The translations under genes and the position numbers were made by a program. The notes beneath the pieces are model-generated. The model was not told where the DNA came from. It searched no databases and saw only the letters and a program-made list of their open reading frames with translations. DNA of 64,000 nt from positions 527,355,755 through 527,419,754 of the forward strand of contig OX422215.1 of assembly GCA_949130495.1 (NCBI GenBank). Reading direction: 5' to 3'. This document shows, piece after piece, positions 25,897-37,864 of this stretch. The first letter of the stretch is position 1. Each line of letters starts with the position of its first letter. Source of the DNA: Sambucus nigra (taxonomy: Eukaryota > Streptophyta > Magnoliopsida > Dipsacales > Adoxaceae).

Positions 25897-26946
25897 AATA
25901 TGCTAAAAAATAATCATACCTTTAATCATGTCATGTGCCTTTCGCATAGGCCGTGTGGCATAATTCCTCCCACGATTCAGAATTGGCTGAATTCTCTAAG
26001 TTGGCTTGAAGTAAGTTGGAATAGAATAAAATTTTGGAGTTTTTAAGGGCTTGTACAATTGGCAGCGGATTGGAGTTGATTTTATCTTAGGACATCGGGG
26101 TCGAATATGTCCTATCTCATGACATTCATGAAAATAGATCTCAGAACGGTTATGTTGTGTCGAATTTGGGAATAAGCTTGTTCATTGGAGTTTGTATACA
26201 GATGGGAATTAGAATGAGCTAGGGTTTTGATGATATGGTTGTTCCTAACAGCTGGGGGTGTAGATCTCATCAATGTTAAAGAATTGCATTCCACAATGGC
26301 TGCAACGTCAATCAACTAGGAATACTCATGAATTTGTAATGAAGAGATAGAATTCTTAATTCTCGGATGTAGTCCTCTTTCAAACTACTTAAATCTCTTC
26401 ACCTCGGTATCCATGTATTCTGGGGTATAACGAGATAGTTCAGTAAACTTAGCCTCGTATTGAGCCATTGAAAGGGTATCTTATTGCAATTTTAGGAATT
26501 AAATTGTTCGTTGGTCTCCCTCAATCTCGAGAAAATACTTTTTGAAAAATGTCTCTTCAAACTGTTCCTAAGTAAAATTAGCAACATTTTGGTTACGTGA
26601 TATGGCTTGCCACCAGAAATGAGTTTTGCCTTAAAAAATAAATGCAACTAAAATGATTCGTAGATTAGTATCTATACCTAATCGGTTCAAGATTTTCATC
26701 ATTTGGTGCATACTTTTTATTAGCTTCATTTGCACCTGGAATTCCAAGAAAAGACGGAGGTCGTTGTCGTAGAAATTCCTTAAGAGTATTCATTCGATGA
26801 AGTTCCTCAGAAACATCATAATGAGTAACACGAGTAGTCTGTTGTTGTCGAGATAACGTAGTAAGTTCTTGGAGACATCGCATGATTCCTTTAGTCTTAG
26901 TTTGTTTCGATTGAGTTCCAGCAGAGGGAGTTTGAGTACTAACCAT
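25897..26946 (-). pseudogene. C gag, broken
   Basis: The start is taken at MVSTQTPSAGTQSKQTK (26946), followed by LRQRPPSFLGIPGANEA, the typical chromovirus lead into the gag core. The core itself (26640-26330) is readable only in pieces, for example matches to FEEQFEKYF-like and YRAKFTELSRY-like stretches in mixed frames. Near 26080-26130 a zinc knuckle reads HECHEIGHIRPRC with the first Cys replaced by Phe, so zinc binding would be impaired. Gag would package the RNA. Confidence 0.75.
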
Positions 26947-27116
26947 CCTAAAATAGCATGATTTGAATAGAAAGAATTATAACAATAAATAAACAAACAA
27001 TCCTATTTTATATATGGTTAAGTATATAATACTATTATACATCACTATTCGTAAAAGTACGACTGACATTTATATTATACAATATATAAACAACTGTTAG
27101 CGGTATATTTCTCTCT

Positions 27117-27545
27117 CTAAGTCGAAACGATTGTGCCATCACTAGTTGTAGACTCGGGTCTGACTAAATAATCTTCGGGGTCTGCATCATCCGTTGAGTC
27201 ATCTGTAGTGCTGAGGGAATATCCTCCATGTATGTCACCATTTGTTATTTCTTTCAAATACACCAGTGGAGTTGGTAGGTCATCGACAAATGCTAAGTTG
27301 ATGGCTTCTTGTAGTATGACTGGATCATTAACAAAGTCATCCACTTTTCTCATCACCTGCATCTTACCTAGTTCTCTATTAGTCAATACTAGCCTCTTAA
27401 TGTCGTAGCTTGAACCTATTTAGTCATCTTCCACTCCTTAGATCATTTCTTTAAGTCTGGCCAAAGCCTCTTCTTTTACCCGCGCTTCCCAACGATTATC
27501 TGGATCAATATCTAGATTAAACAGAAATGCATCCCATGCATCCAT
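27117..27545 (-). pseudogene. C extra reading frame between primer site and gag
   Basis: From an ATG at 27545 the minus strand reads MDAWDAFLFNLDIDPDNRW and on through EARVKEEALARLKEMI, a TAA, GVEDD, a TAG, then an open run with TNRELGKMQVMRK, VILQEAINLAFVDDLPTPLV and an acidic tail ending at 27117: 142 codons in one phase with just two stops. It starts about 125 bp after the primer site and ends about 170 bp before the gag start. I recognise no domain; it is acidic and looks helical. It could be an extra gag-upstream ORF (known in Ogre-type elements) or captured sequence. Keeping one phase across two stops argues for former coding. Confidence 0.55.
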
Positions 27546-27668
27546 ACTGAAAAATGGATCCCCATATAATAATAGTAATAAAATAAGATATAAAAATCAA
27601 ATAACTAATATATTATCTACTTCCTGCATAGAATGCTAACCTAACAATATGCTTTAATTTTAAAACAT

Positions 27669-27680
27669 TCTCTGATACCA
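27669..27680 (-). promoter_or_regulatory. C primer binding site, tRNA-iMet type
   Basis: TGGTATCAGAG on the minus strand, three bases inside the 5' LTR, matches the 3' end of plant initiator methionine tRNA; the next base differs. Confidence 0.85.
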
Positions 27681-27683
27681 ACT

Positions 27684-30600
27684 TGTCACACCTGGATTTT
27701 TGGTATGAATGAACAAGAAGTTAACATAAAGCAATGAATAAAAGTTACGCTAGAATAACACAACTTTTTATTCATTATTAATATGTTTACATAAGGTAGA
27801 ACCATGAAGGGGTGAATTACACGTTTTGAGTGAACACGACAATATAGAAATTGAAAAGCTCTATTTCGTGCTCCCATCTAGTTTAATCTCTACCCATATG
27901 GTCACATATGTGAACAGATGACCGGTGTTTGTCTTTAGTAGGGAAGAGATACTATTTCATTTCTCCTGGTTCATCTAGAGAAGGAAGGAATTAGCACAAA
28001 TATGCTAAGCAGGTTCTACCAGTTCCGTTAAAATGATATTAGATATAAATGACAGTTGGAGTGTGTATAAAATCAATAATTAAAACTGCTGACAAGATAA
28101 GCTGATAATTCCATGTTTATAAAAAAAATGTTGGAAATTTACAATTCTGTAGTGATTAGTTCGTTTAAGAAAGTAGGTACATTACTAGTTTAATTAGAAT
28201 CATGTTTGAAGAAAGTCAAGGAATTTGAACTAATCCCATTCTTACTAGTTCACCAAGGGGTATATAGGCAACTAACCCATCAGTGTAACTTTATAATAAA
28301 CAATCCCCAAACCTTTGGGGAAAAGTAACTTGTTATGCTCACAATTAAAGTGACACTCATATGTATGTAGCAATAATCCGAGCTCTTAATCATCTGAGAC
28401 CAATAGGCCAAGTAGAAAGCTCTGTGGGATAGCACGCCAGTATACTTCCTAGTTAATACTGATGCTCATAGTAAAATATGGCACAAAAGTGCAGGGGTAA
28501 ACTGAATCAATTATGGTACATGATCTCAGTTATGAGGTGAGAAGGGTTTAGAATTGATTCTAAAATTAAAAACTGGTGATAATTCAAATACTGATGATCG
28601 TTAATAAAATAAGTAGTATGGAAGTATAATGACATGCACATACTCAGAGTCAATGTGCCTATCACTAAGGGATATCAATAGCAGTATTTTAAATACGCTA
28701 AGTATAATACTTTAAAGGTAAAAAAACTACTTGTAAGTTTAAAAACTGGAAATAAATTTAAATACTGATGATGGTAAACAAAATATGTAGTATGGCAGTA
28801 TTATAACATCCACACACTAAGAGTAAATGGGGTCATCACATAGTGATATCAATAGCAAATAACAAACGCTGAAGTTTACTATTAAAAGATAAAAAACCTA
28901 CTTACTTGGTATTCAGTTCAGTTGTTGTCACATCAAAGTATTCAGAAGACTTGGGACTTGATTTTCTTTTATACAATGTGTGGCATAGGAGTATTAGGGT
29001 TTAATGAGTTAATTTTGTACTTAAAACAATTTTTAATAAAAGTTTCGGGGGATTATATGTAATTATCACGGGACTTTAATATAGGGAGATTAAGCTAATT
29101 TTTTAACTTTGGTGTAAGAGATTTTTTCCCTTATAATAGTTTGATGTATGTATAGGCAAATTTTGGGGTGAAAATTCCAAAGTTGGAAAAGTTGCTAGGG
29201 GCAATTTTATAATTTAAGTAAATTTCTTTAAGTAAAAACATCATTTTTACATAAGTTGAGCTAGGAATATCCAAACATGGTTATATCTTATACCATTTTG
29301 ATCAGAAAAATTAAATAAAAATTTTGGGAAAAATCATAATTTTCTGATTGGCCACGCGCCCTCACGTGCGTCGTCAAAATTTCTTACTGAAGTCTTCATC
29401 TTCTACCTCTCTATTTTGACTTCCCAATGTTAAAAACTTTGACGAAGGTCTTCTCCTTCGTTATTATTCCATTTAAGATGATTTCTTAACCAACTTAATT
29501 TTCATAAGGATTTCAAATATAAGTTTCACGGTTCGAATATCACTATAACTCGAGTTTCAAAATTGTGTGTTTTCATGAAATTTTGACCTAACATTCGTGG
29601 ATTTATAAAGTACAGTAGGGTATCTTCTGAATTAGGTTTTGTTTATGTTATATGTGAAAGTAATTCGGTGTTGGCTTCAAGGATTTTGATGGACTGTAGG
29701 TCGAGAATTTTAGATTTATAAGTTTTAAGTTTTGAAGACACTTTCGATCTATTATCCTTCTATATGAACATTCATTTCTTTTCACCATTATACACGACAT
29801 CCTAAGGTTACAATGAGTCTATATATGGATTTTATTGTAATGGACTTTACCATTAAATCTCAAGTTTTAATGGTTACTGTAATAGATTTTACCATTAAAG
29901 CTCAAGCTTTAATGGTGTTCCTACTGTTTTTCTCTATTCTTGGCATTTGTACACGTAAAATACTGCATAATATGAGTGTTTAAACGATATCAACTATGCA
30001 GGAAACTATGGGAATTGAAAGAATTGAAATCAAAGCATAAAATGATAAGTTACCTGAATTGAGAGAAAATTCAACTTTTGAAGTGAATTGTGGAATTATT
30101 TTTTACTCCTTAGGACGTAGGATATTTATACTACTTTGAGTGAGTAGTTGATTGGAGTAAAAAGGAGGTGGATCTAAATTCATTTAAGGGGAGTTTTGAG
30201 TTTGGTTCAAATGGGTGCACATGGGTTCCTAAGGTTTACCATGTGTTACCATGTGGGTTTTCACCTATTTTGTTGATGTGGGTGTGTGTGTGGGTTGTGG
30301 TAAGAATAAAATTTACTAAGGTTTTTAAGTCCTTAATCTTTGATATAATTGCATTTAGGTCCATAAAGTACACTTTTTTATAAAGTTTAGGGGCATTTTG
30401 GTAATTTCAGAAAGTTTTTAGGGTTAAAACTATAATTTCATGCTAGTTAAGGTCCAAAGATTTAATTTGATATAAGGTTGAGGTTTAGGGGTGGAATATA
30501 TCTTAATTTATCTCAATTTGAAAGTTCTAGGTACTCTTTTGTAATTAACTAAAACTTAAAGGGGTTGAACTTAATAAGTAAAGTTGTAGGGCTTTAAACA

Positions 30601-30698
30601 TAGTTCCTTTCTTCTTAGAAGATTTTTTATTTTACTTATATTACAAGGGTATCAAGGTCGTAGGTCATTTTAGGATTTGAAATTTCCTAATTTTTACA
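27684..30698 (-). repeat. C 5' LTR
   Basis: Second copy of the C LTR, 3015 bp. Followed at its outer end by GATGG, the second copy of the target duplication. It carries an extra partial copy of a hairpin near 29845-29880 relative to the 3' LTR. Confidence 0.92.
29891..29916. repeat. Perfect hairpin in C 5' LTR
   Basis: ACCATTAAAGCT and AGCTTTAATGGT form 12-bp arms around CA. A diverged copy lies about 45 bp to the left. Confidence 0.8.
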
Positions 30699-30806
30699 GA
30701 TGGAGTTGGCTTGTTCCAATTATGGGCATTGAGTCGGGGCTTTCCCTATTTCTTGGGTGTCCAACGATGCGGTCAATTTTTCAATTTGTGGCTTAATTAG
30801 TCTAAA

Positions 30807-32144
30807 TTATTGAGAATTTTGGTTGTTGATGGTTTCTTGTGCTTGTATGAATGCTTGCAAAGTGTCTTCAAGGCTCTTATTATGTGGGGCACATGAGAAG
30901 GAACGAACGGAGGGCCTTGAATTTAGAGAGGATGGGGGAGATGATTGTAAACAAGGTAGTTGATAATTTGGGGGTAGAGGATTCTGAGATTGTTGGGATT
31001 GTCGAAGATGGGTTGTACCCTTTTCTAGGAGGAGTGTTCTGTCATGTTTTGAAAACACCCATAGAGCTCGCTTGATCATGGAGGATAACTTTGTAGGCCG
31101 GGATGGTAGGACATTCCTTGGTCGTATGACCATTAGTTTCTCATATGGTATACAACTCCTTGATTGATGAATGGATTAGAAAAGTGGGAGATTGACTCTT
31201 TAAGACGAACTCCTTAACCTTCTTTGATGATTTATCAAGCCTCATTTTCACATCATCCTCATTGTTGAGGTGATAGGTCCCTTGGGTGGAGGTGGATGAA
31301 TTGGAAGTTCATGGATTAACTTTATTTGGGTCCGATGTGTCCCATGCTTGAGTAGTCTCATCACAGTACTTGAAATGTACCTCAGCATCGTCAGATCCGA
31401 ACCAAAAAATTCTCCAGAACACATGGTCTCTACTATTTGTTTAGAATTAAAGGTAAGTCCAATTTGGAAAAAGGAGATGAGTCTCCACTTTTCAAAGGCG
31501 TGATGGGGATGCTTGACCAAGAGGTCATTGAACCTCTCCCAATATTTGTCAAAGGTCACTTTTTCTCCTTGGGTGAAATTTTGAATTTGTCCTTTGAGAG
31601 TGTTAGTTCTATGGGTGGGGAATATTTTCTTTAAGAATTGGTCTTTCATATCATTCCAACTCCCAATAAAATTCAGGGCTAAGGACCAAAGCCAAGTTTT
31701 AGATTTAACCTTGATAGATAAGGGAAAGAGTTTGAGGCGTGTTAACATCGATGGATAGTTTTGGTCGCTAAAATTAGTGCACACTTACTCAAACTCCCGT
31801 GCATGTAGGTACTGTTGTTCACTTTCCATGACGTGAAAAGTTAGTAACGGTGGTATCATCCCATTTCAAAAACGGAATTGTGTGGCATTGCATGGGAAAA
31901 TAAAGCATGACGGAGAGGTGGTCCTCTCTGGTTGTAACTATTCCATCATTGGCTAATATGGCGTCTCAAGCTCTCCTTGATTAATATGCTCACTCTCGTT
32001 ATCGCTCATAGTGGTAGAACTATAGTGGGCTCCAAAATGTGAGAAAGTAGAAGGAGTTAGAGATGGCCTCCAATAGTCAGAACGATCGTTTGAAGACGAA
32101 TATTCCATTATGGGATTTGGATTTTTGTCGTTCTCATTTTGCAT
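30807..32144 (-). pseudogene. A gag, broken
   Basis: Begins MQNENDKNPNPIMEYS (32144). Between 31953 and 31784 the same frame can be followed through four stops with NGMIPPLLTFHVMESE, the usual entry to the Athila gag core. The open piece 31784-31248 carries the core: LKLFPLSIKVKSKTWLWSL, FLKKIFPTHRTNTLKGQI and FDKYWERFNDLLVKHPHH, the Retrotrans_gag signature. A degenerate knuckle-like NGHTTKEC lies near 31110-31140, and the C-terminal LEDTLQAFIQAQETINNQ near 30810-30870. Gag would form the particle. At least four stops and two frameshifts make it non-functional. Close in sequence to the gag of element F. Confidence 0.85.
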
Positions 32145-32246
32145 TTATGAGAGTTTGGGATTTGTTTTAGAAACTGTGTTATCACGATGACCACAGGGAA
32201 TAAAATAGTCTATGGGAACATCGTATAACCTAAAAATTATTTCTAG

Positions 32247-32264
32247 TCCCCGGCAACGGTGCCA
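32247..32264 (-). promoter_or_regulatory. A primer binding site, tRNA-Asp type
   Basis: TGGCACCGTTGCCGGGGA on the minus strand differs by one base from the 18 bases complementary to plant tRNA-Asp. The spacing to the LTR edge is about 7 bp. Confidence 0.85.
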
Positions 32265-32271
32265 AAAACTT

Positions 32272-33646
32272 TATTCTCTAAAAATAGTATTTGATTCAAG
32301 TGCAAATCAATCGCAATAAGTAATAATTGGGCAAGGTTGGGATCGTATTCCACAAGAACTGGACTCTCCTAGAAGAACAAAATCGGGTAATAAGATGGTC
32401 TCCATATGTGGCAAAAATAAAAGTATAAAAGGTGATGATAGTTGCGGGTGGTAAACTATCTAGCATACATTAAAGTAAAAGTGAATGAGTAAAAGACGAT
32501 TGCTATGTTGAAACAAGCTAGTAATCGTATGAGTTCAAATGGAGAAAAGGGATAAGGGGTCATTATCCCAGCTTGGATTTGCTAAGTAGATGATGAAATT
32601 CAATTCAAATTGATTCTTATCGGTCATAATTAATTAAGTCTGAACATCAACAATGTATAGACCAAACTCATCAATGGAGGATTAGGGGTTAATTAATTGT
32701 GGTGCCAAATGGGTTGGGGTTGTAGTAAAGCTTCAAACACTACCCTTGCAAGAGAAGGTAAGTTAATAAACTAGGATACTCCCATACCAACACATGAGGT
32801 TCTATTAGAATAAATATAAATCAAATCCTAACTATGAAAATCAATCATCCATGGTGGGATTATAATCCCTAATCTAAAAAACTAGCCACTCATAGTGGAA
32901 ACAACATAAACCATTCAAGTAAGCTTTATTAAAGTAGAACTCATCAATAAATAAAGATACCAACCAAAGAAAGCTTAATAAATGAAAGTGATAATAATAA
33001 AACCAACCAAAGTGAGAGTAGGTAAGATTGCAATGATAATCAACCAACAAATTTTGAGTATTAAATGGAAAGCAAGAGAAGGAAATCAAACTTTCTATAT
33101 TTAACCTAAGAGAGAGATTGAGAGAGTTTAATGATAAGGTCTCTTGCCTAAAATATTTGGTCCTTACAAATGAAGAGTAAATTAAACTATATACAATCTC
33201 CTACCAGAGTGGCAAACTTATAATAGCAGCAACAGGGAAAAACAAAGGTCCAAATCGATTCACTCATTTAGGCTGAATCGATTCGGATAATTTAATCTTC
33301 GTATTGGTTCAAATCGAATTGATTCGACTTAAGAACAGAATCGATTCTCACCTGAAGGGAAAAAGGGGAGTTATGCGGTCCTACCTTTTCATGCACCACA
33401 CTCCGCAGAAATTTCTGTAACTTCTTCGTTAAAAGTCAGATTCATGCATCGTTGACATCCACGCTAAGATGATTCAATAAGATCCAACTTCCATGAGATC
33501 TTAAAACCCGAGCTCGAGTGCTAAAATTATTAAAATTCCCCTGAAGTTACAATTATCAAGGGAACTTCTACGGAATTCAATCGAACTTCACGCCTAGAAT
33601 TCCGAATATCTATAAACACTAAAATAAACCTTACGCAATATATATA
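32272..33646 (-). repeat. A 5' LTR, inner part
   Basis: Matches 667 to about 2045. It includes the GAATCGATTC-type palindromes (about 33250-33350) and a TATA-like TATATAG on the minus strand near 33187. It is split at 33646 by the Helitron; the outer piece is 53695-53749. Confidence 0.85.
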
Positions 33647-33673
33647 CTAGAGGATACCCGTGCCTGAAGGCAC
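33647..33673 (-). promoter_or_regulatory. Helitron 3' terminus with hairpin
   Basis: Stem GTGCC/GGCAC around a 4-base loop (33660-33673), a 9-base spacer and terminal CTAG. It would act as the transposition stop signal. A similar ACCCGTGCTTGAAG occurs inside at about 34252, without a good stem. Confidence 0.8.
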
Positions 33674-34696
33674 CACAAAAATTTCCAAAGTACGTAATAG
33701 CGAAATGGCAAAAATTTCAAAAGTATGTAATTGCAAAATGACAAAAATATCATTTCCCAGCAAAACATTTATACATCGTTTCTCAATATATATAAGTGCA
33801 TAATTGTTGTATGTAATCTTTTGTAACAATACTCGTTTATTGCCAACAAAATTATAAATAAAATAAATATAAATATTATCTTAATCAAATATCACATGTA
33901 CGTTTGAGAATTTTTGCACTTTTGGATAAACATAATAACTTTAACATAAATAGAGAGAAAATATATATTCATTACATTTACCTTTAAAAGATAGATTATG
34001 TACTTTTAGGACTTAAAATAATATCGATTATGAATATAGGACAACAAACATTTCGTTTTCATTTTTAGTCCCTATTTTCAAATTATCCGCTAATGTGGCA
34101 TGCTGTGATTGAATGATGTTTAATGGATATGGGTCGGCGCCAACGACCTTATTCAAAAATAAGAACTAGAATTATCAAGAATTTTTTTATTGCCCTACAT
34201 ACTTTACATGTATGGGAAAAGAATCATCGTATTGTTGGCTGAAATTTATTTAGGCATAACCCGTGCTTGAAGTAAGAGTTGATAATTTTTAAAAAGTATT
34301 AACAAATTCCTACGATTCTGGTGCGTAAACACTACCTACCTATTTAACTACAAAAATTCATAATACAAAATTTAAGAGATAAATTACAAATAGAGTCAAC
34401 GATGTATTACTTACACCATGAATACAACGTTCCCCATCCAAAAGAAAAGAAAATAATAATTATTATTATAATAGTTACTGCAAATGTAGCTGGTTCAGTG
34501 ACGCTTGGTTCAGTGATGGATTGTCATTTGTAACAATGCAGATAAAAATAAGGTAAGAGAAACAACTCAAAATCCACAAAATTATTATATAGAAGTTCTG
34601 AACCAAAAAGCTCCTAAAAAATTCACCTAATAGAATTAACTATATAACTCCTTTTTTCATCTTAATTACACCCTGAATTCCCACTTTGCACATCAC
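33674..34696 (-). other. Helitron 3' part, non-coding
   Basis: No gene is seen. Two imperfect tandem copies of a unit of about 33 bp lie at 33680-33745. It ends with ATCAC, the target duplication of element F. Confidence 0.5.
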
Positions 34697-36145
34697 TGAT
34701 CGAGGTGGAAACCGAGCGTCCGTGTAAATACGGTAGTCGTTGTTATCGGCTTCCGACCACAATATAAAAAAAAACTAAACTTTAACTACACTCTTGCGGA
34801 ATATAGTGGCGAGTTTGGGTATCGAATCCACAGGGAATGTTTGATAGATTTTAATTGATTTATTACTTCAAAAAAAATAAAGTGTAAAAGATGATGATTG
34901 AGTGAGAAAGGAAAAAGGAAAAAATAAAGAATTTAACTAAAACTAATTGAAAAATTAAGGTAGAGACACAATCCCCCAACCCTAGAGTATTGATGGTATA
35001 AAATTAATCATAAATTTAAGTGATTAATTAGACCCAGAATTTAGTACTCCCAAGCATTACATATATGAGGTTCAAGACCACACCATACATAATCAGAGGA
35101 CGAGTAAATCGGTATTGCGATAGTTACACTCGAATTGCATTCTGAAGCATCCCGGTTACCCTGAAGCAAACGAGATCCAAAGATCTACAATTGTGGCGTT
35201 TCTACGCAATACGATCGTAATAAATCATTAAATTTAGAGGACTAATTTTATACACATGAAACTACCACATCAGGTTGGGTTCATGCATCCCAACCTTTAA
35301 AAACCTAGCCTAACATGAGAAATAATAATAAAAGTGCTGGAAATAAAAGTTGCCAAGATTGAAGAACAAGAACATGCAAAAAGAAATCAAAGATTGAAGA
35401 AAAATCGGAAAAGCTCTTGAATTAATGGTGCAAAGTATGTAAATTCTTCTCCTAGATGTTCCTACTTGTTATGGAGCTTTTACATCAATGAAATATTAAT
35501 AAAAAGAGTCCTAATGACTAAATATATAGGCTAGAGGTTGTTTAGAAGAGTCCCCAAAACATAAAACTCTTTCGCTAAAAGATAAGCACAAAATAAAAAT
35601 CCCGTATCTGGCAATTTGTCACACTTAGAAAGGGTGACTAATTTTGTAACAGATCTGGTGCGTGACAAATTGGCGAACCGGGTTGGGTTCTAGGTGAACC
35701 AGTTCTGGGGAACTCACTGGTTTTGGGCCTTTTTCAACACTCAGAATATTTTCTAACTTTCTTCTTTTCTTTTTTGGATTTTTTCTCAACTTCAAATGAT
35801 CATAATTACTTCACTGTATCTAGGAATGGGGTGCCATTTTTTCCAGTATTCTCATTATTCCGAGATCTTCAACTTTACAGAAGGCCTCACCTCCGGTATT
35901 GGGGTGAAAAATTACGAAAATGCCCTTGAACTTGCCTTCCTAGCCTTTCTTTCATTGTTTCGATTTCTCTTTCGCACCACTTGCATACTTTACCTATAAA
36001 CACATAAGAGAAACAAAAAACATGAAATAATTTCCAACGAAGGTTATTATCATAAATGTGAGTTAAATCCATATCAATTTCATCACTTGGGTTCACAGAG
36101 GTACCAAAAATTAGGAGATAAATATACAATATTTATGCCTAATCA
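34697..36145 (-). repeat. F 3' LTR
   Basis: 1449 bp. Minus-strand order: a block shared with the K LTR (35986-35717), an AACCGGTT-type palindrome region (about 35660-35710), a near-palindrome AGTCATTAGGACTCT (35519-35505) beside TATATATT (35521-35530). It lacks about 70 bp that the 5' copy has near 41420-41485. Confidence 0.9.
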
Positions 36146-36160
36146 AACCCCCCTAACTTA
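36146..36160 (-). promoter_or_regulatory. F polypurine tract
   Basis: TAAGTTAGGGGGGTT on the minus strand abuts the 3' LTR start, almost the same as the tract of A. Confidence 0.85.
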
Positions 36161-37675
36161 GAACTTTGCGCGTCCCAAGAAATGTAAAAGAAAAAGAAAA
36201 ATGTCACAACTCTTCTAAACACTTTATTGGGATAGAATACCTTCTTCGCTGGCAAGCGATTACATTTAGTTTATGAAACAAGCCGTTAAATACCTAGGTT
36301 ACCATAGTAGGACGAGTGTTGTCTCATGAGGGTTTGCAATGAATGTACCCACAAAATTCTACTCAAAGAAAAATTAAAACAAGAAAAAATTGTATGACTC
36401 AAACTTTTCTCGAAAAGAGTCATCATCAAATCATGTTCAAGAGTATCAAATCATCGTGCGTGTGTGAGAAGCCAGAAATTTAACCACGAATTTCCACTGA
36501 TTGGCCATTATGTTACTTATCCGAAAATTCATTTTGATTTCAAAATCTCACGTGATGCTCTCACAAATGAATCACTCGAAATGTGTTTATTCTCTTGGTG
36601 TGCGTGATTTATAAGAGTAAATAGATTGGAACCAAGTTCACACACACAAATAGAAAGACGAAAATTTTATGGTAATCGAATCTCATCAAAGGATTACGGA
36701 TATAAGAATGGGAACATTGCCTCTAATTCACATTTTTTATCTCTTTTATTATCTTTTGGGTGTTTTGGCTCTCCACGCGGTAACCAATTTCAAATTTTGG
36801 ACTCGGTTAGGACTTTTATGGGTTAAAGGTGTATTGGGTAAAATTGGAAAAGGTTAAGAATTTCAGAATTGGAAAATCTTGCTTATGACGTTCGTTAGTG
36901 CTTTTTCGGGCTTTTACACATTTTCTTCTTCTTTTCCTATATTCACACTTTTATTTTCTTTCTATTTTTATTGAGCATGGTTATTCTTTTCTTGCCCCTT
37001 TTTTTTGCACTTTTCTGACTTAAATTCTGACTTTTTCCATTTTTCACAAATTCGGGCTTTTGGGGTTTTTCGGGTTGTCAAACGAAAGGAAAAGCTTTTA
37101 TTTAGCTCAAAATGGGTTACAATAGGGATGATTTTTCACAATTTTTATGGCCAATATTTTTGGGTAACAAACGATGGCCTACTTCATTGTTCAAAATACT
37201 AATTGCATTACTATATGTGTCTCGAGATTAATTTAATTTAGAGATTTCTTTGGCACATTTTTCAAGGCAATGTCACACACATTTCTCTAAACCAATCAAA
37301 GTGAAAGACTTGAGATCCTCGACGACTTATTAGGCTGTTGAAAAGAACTTTGAGTTAACAATTAACTCGGATTGATTTATAAATTTCACAAAAATGAAAG
37401 GCTCGAATCTCACCGGGGTTGTTGATCTCCACACCTATTCGTTAAGTCGTCAATTTTCGCACAATTTCCATCTTTGGTCAATTTCGGCTTTGTGCATTGG
37501 GTTTTTACAATTTGAGACTTTAAACCGACTTTTAATGATATTTTTGAAAATTTTGAATTCCAAATTTTATATATTTTGAACAAAAATATTTTTGGATTTT
37601 TCAAAATTTTATGATTTTTTGAGATTTTTGGGCATTTTTTAAAATTTGTGAAGTTTTAGAAAAACGCACTTGTGA
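36161..37675 (-). other. F 3' non-coding region
   Basis: AT-rich, with no coding signature in either strand. Open frames here are short and without motif. This is where pol would be expected. Confidence 0.5.
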
Positions 37676-37724
37676 CCCCCCCCCCCAAACTTAGACTTTT
37701 ACATTGTCCTCAAGCAAAAAGGAC
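37676..37724 (-). promoter_or_regulatory. F internal G-tract signal
   Basis: On the minus strand GTCCT (37724-37720) pairs with AGGAC (37710-37706), with CTTGAGGAC included, followed by AAGTTTG and a run of 11 G (37686-37676). It sits 140 bp after the last gag-protease stop, as in A and D. Confidence 0.55.
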
Positions 37725-37864
37725 TAAAATCTAACTCATAGCGAATTAAAAGTGCTGAACAATAAAACAAACAAATATTTAAAATGCATAAAGACACTCA
37801 ATAATACAATAAAAATCACCCCATATGCGTCGGGGGTGCGACGACCTCTCATCTCTCCACAAAC

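Larger units (their letters stand above)
19661..30698 (-). mobile_element. Element C: chromovirus (Del/Tekay-like Ty3/gypsy)
   Basis: Minus-strand element of 11.04 kb with LTRs of about 3 kb at both ends (19661-22628, 27684-30698) and a perfect 5-bp duplication GATGG (19656-19660 and 30699-30703). The internal 5.06 kb has, in minus order, primer site, an extra reading frame, gag, protease, RT/RNase H, integrase and a C-terminal chromodomain, the order of chromoviruses. All genes are broken. The LTRs are visibly more diverged than those of K, so it is the older insertion. Confidence 0.93.

Noticed and set aside
27208..27408. Plus-strand frame opposite the C extra reading frame
   Set aside because: It is shorter and without structure; the minus frame spans further in one phase.
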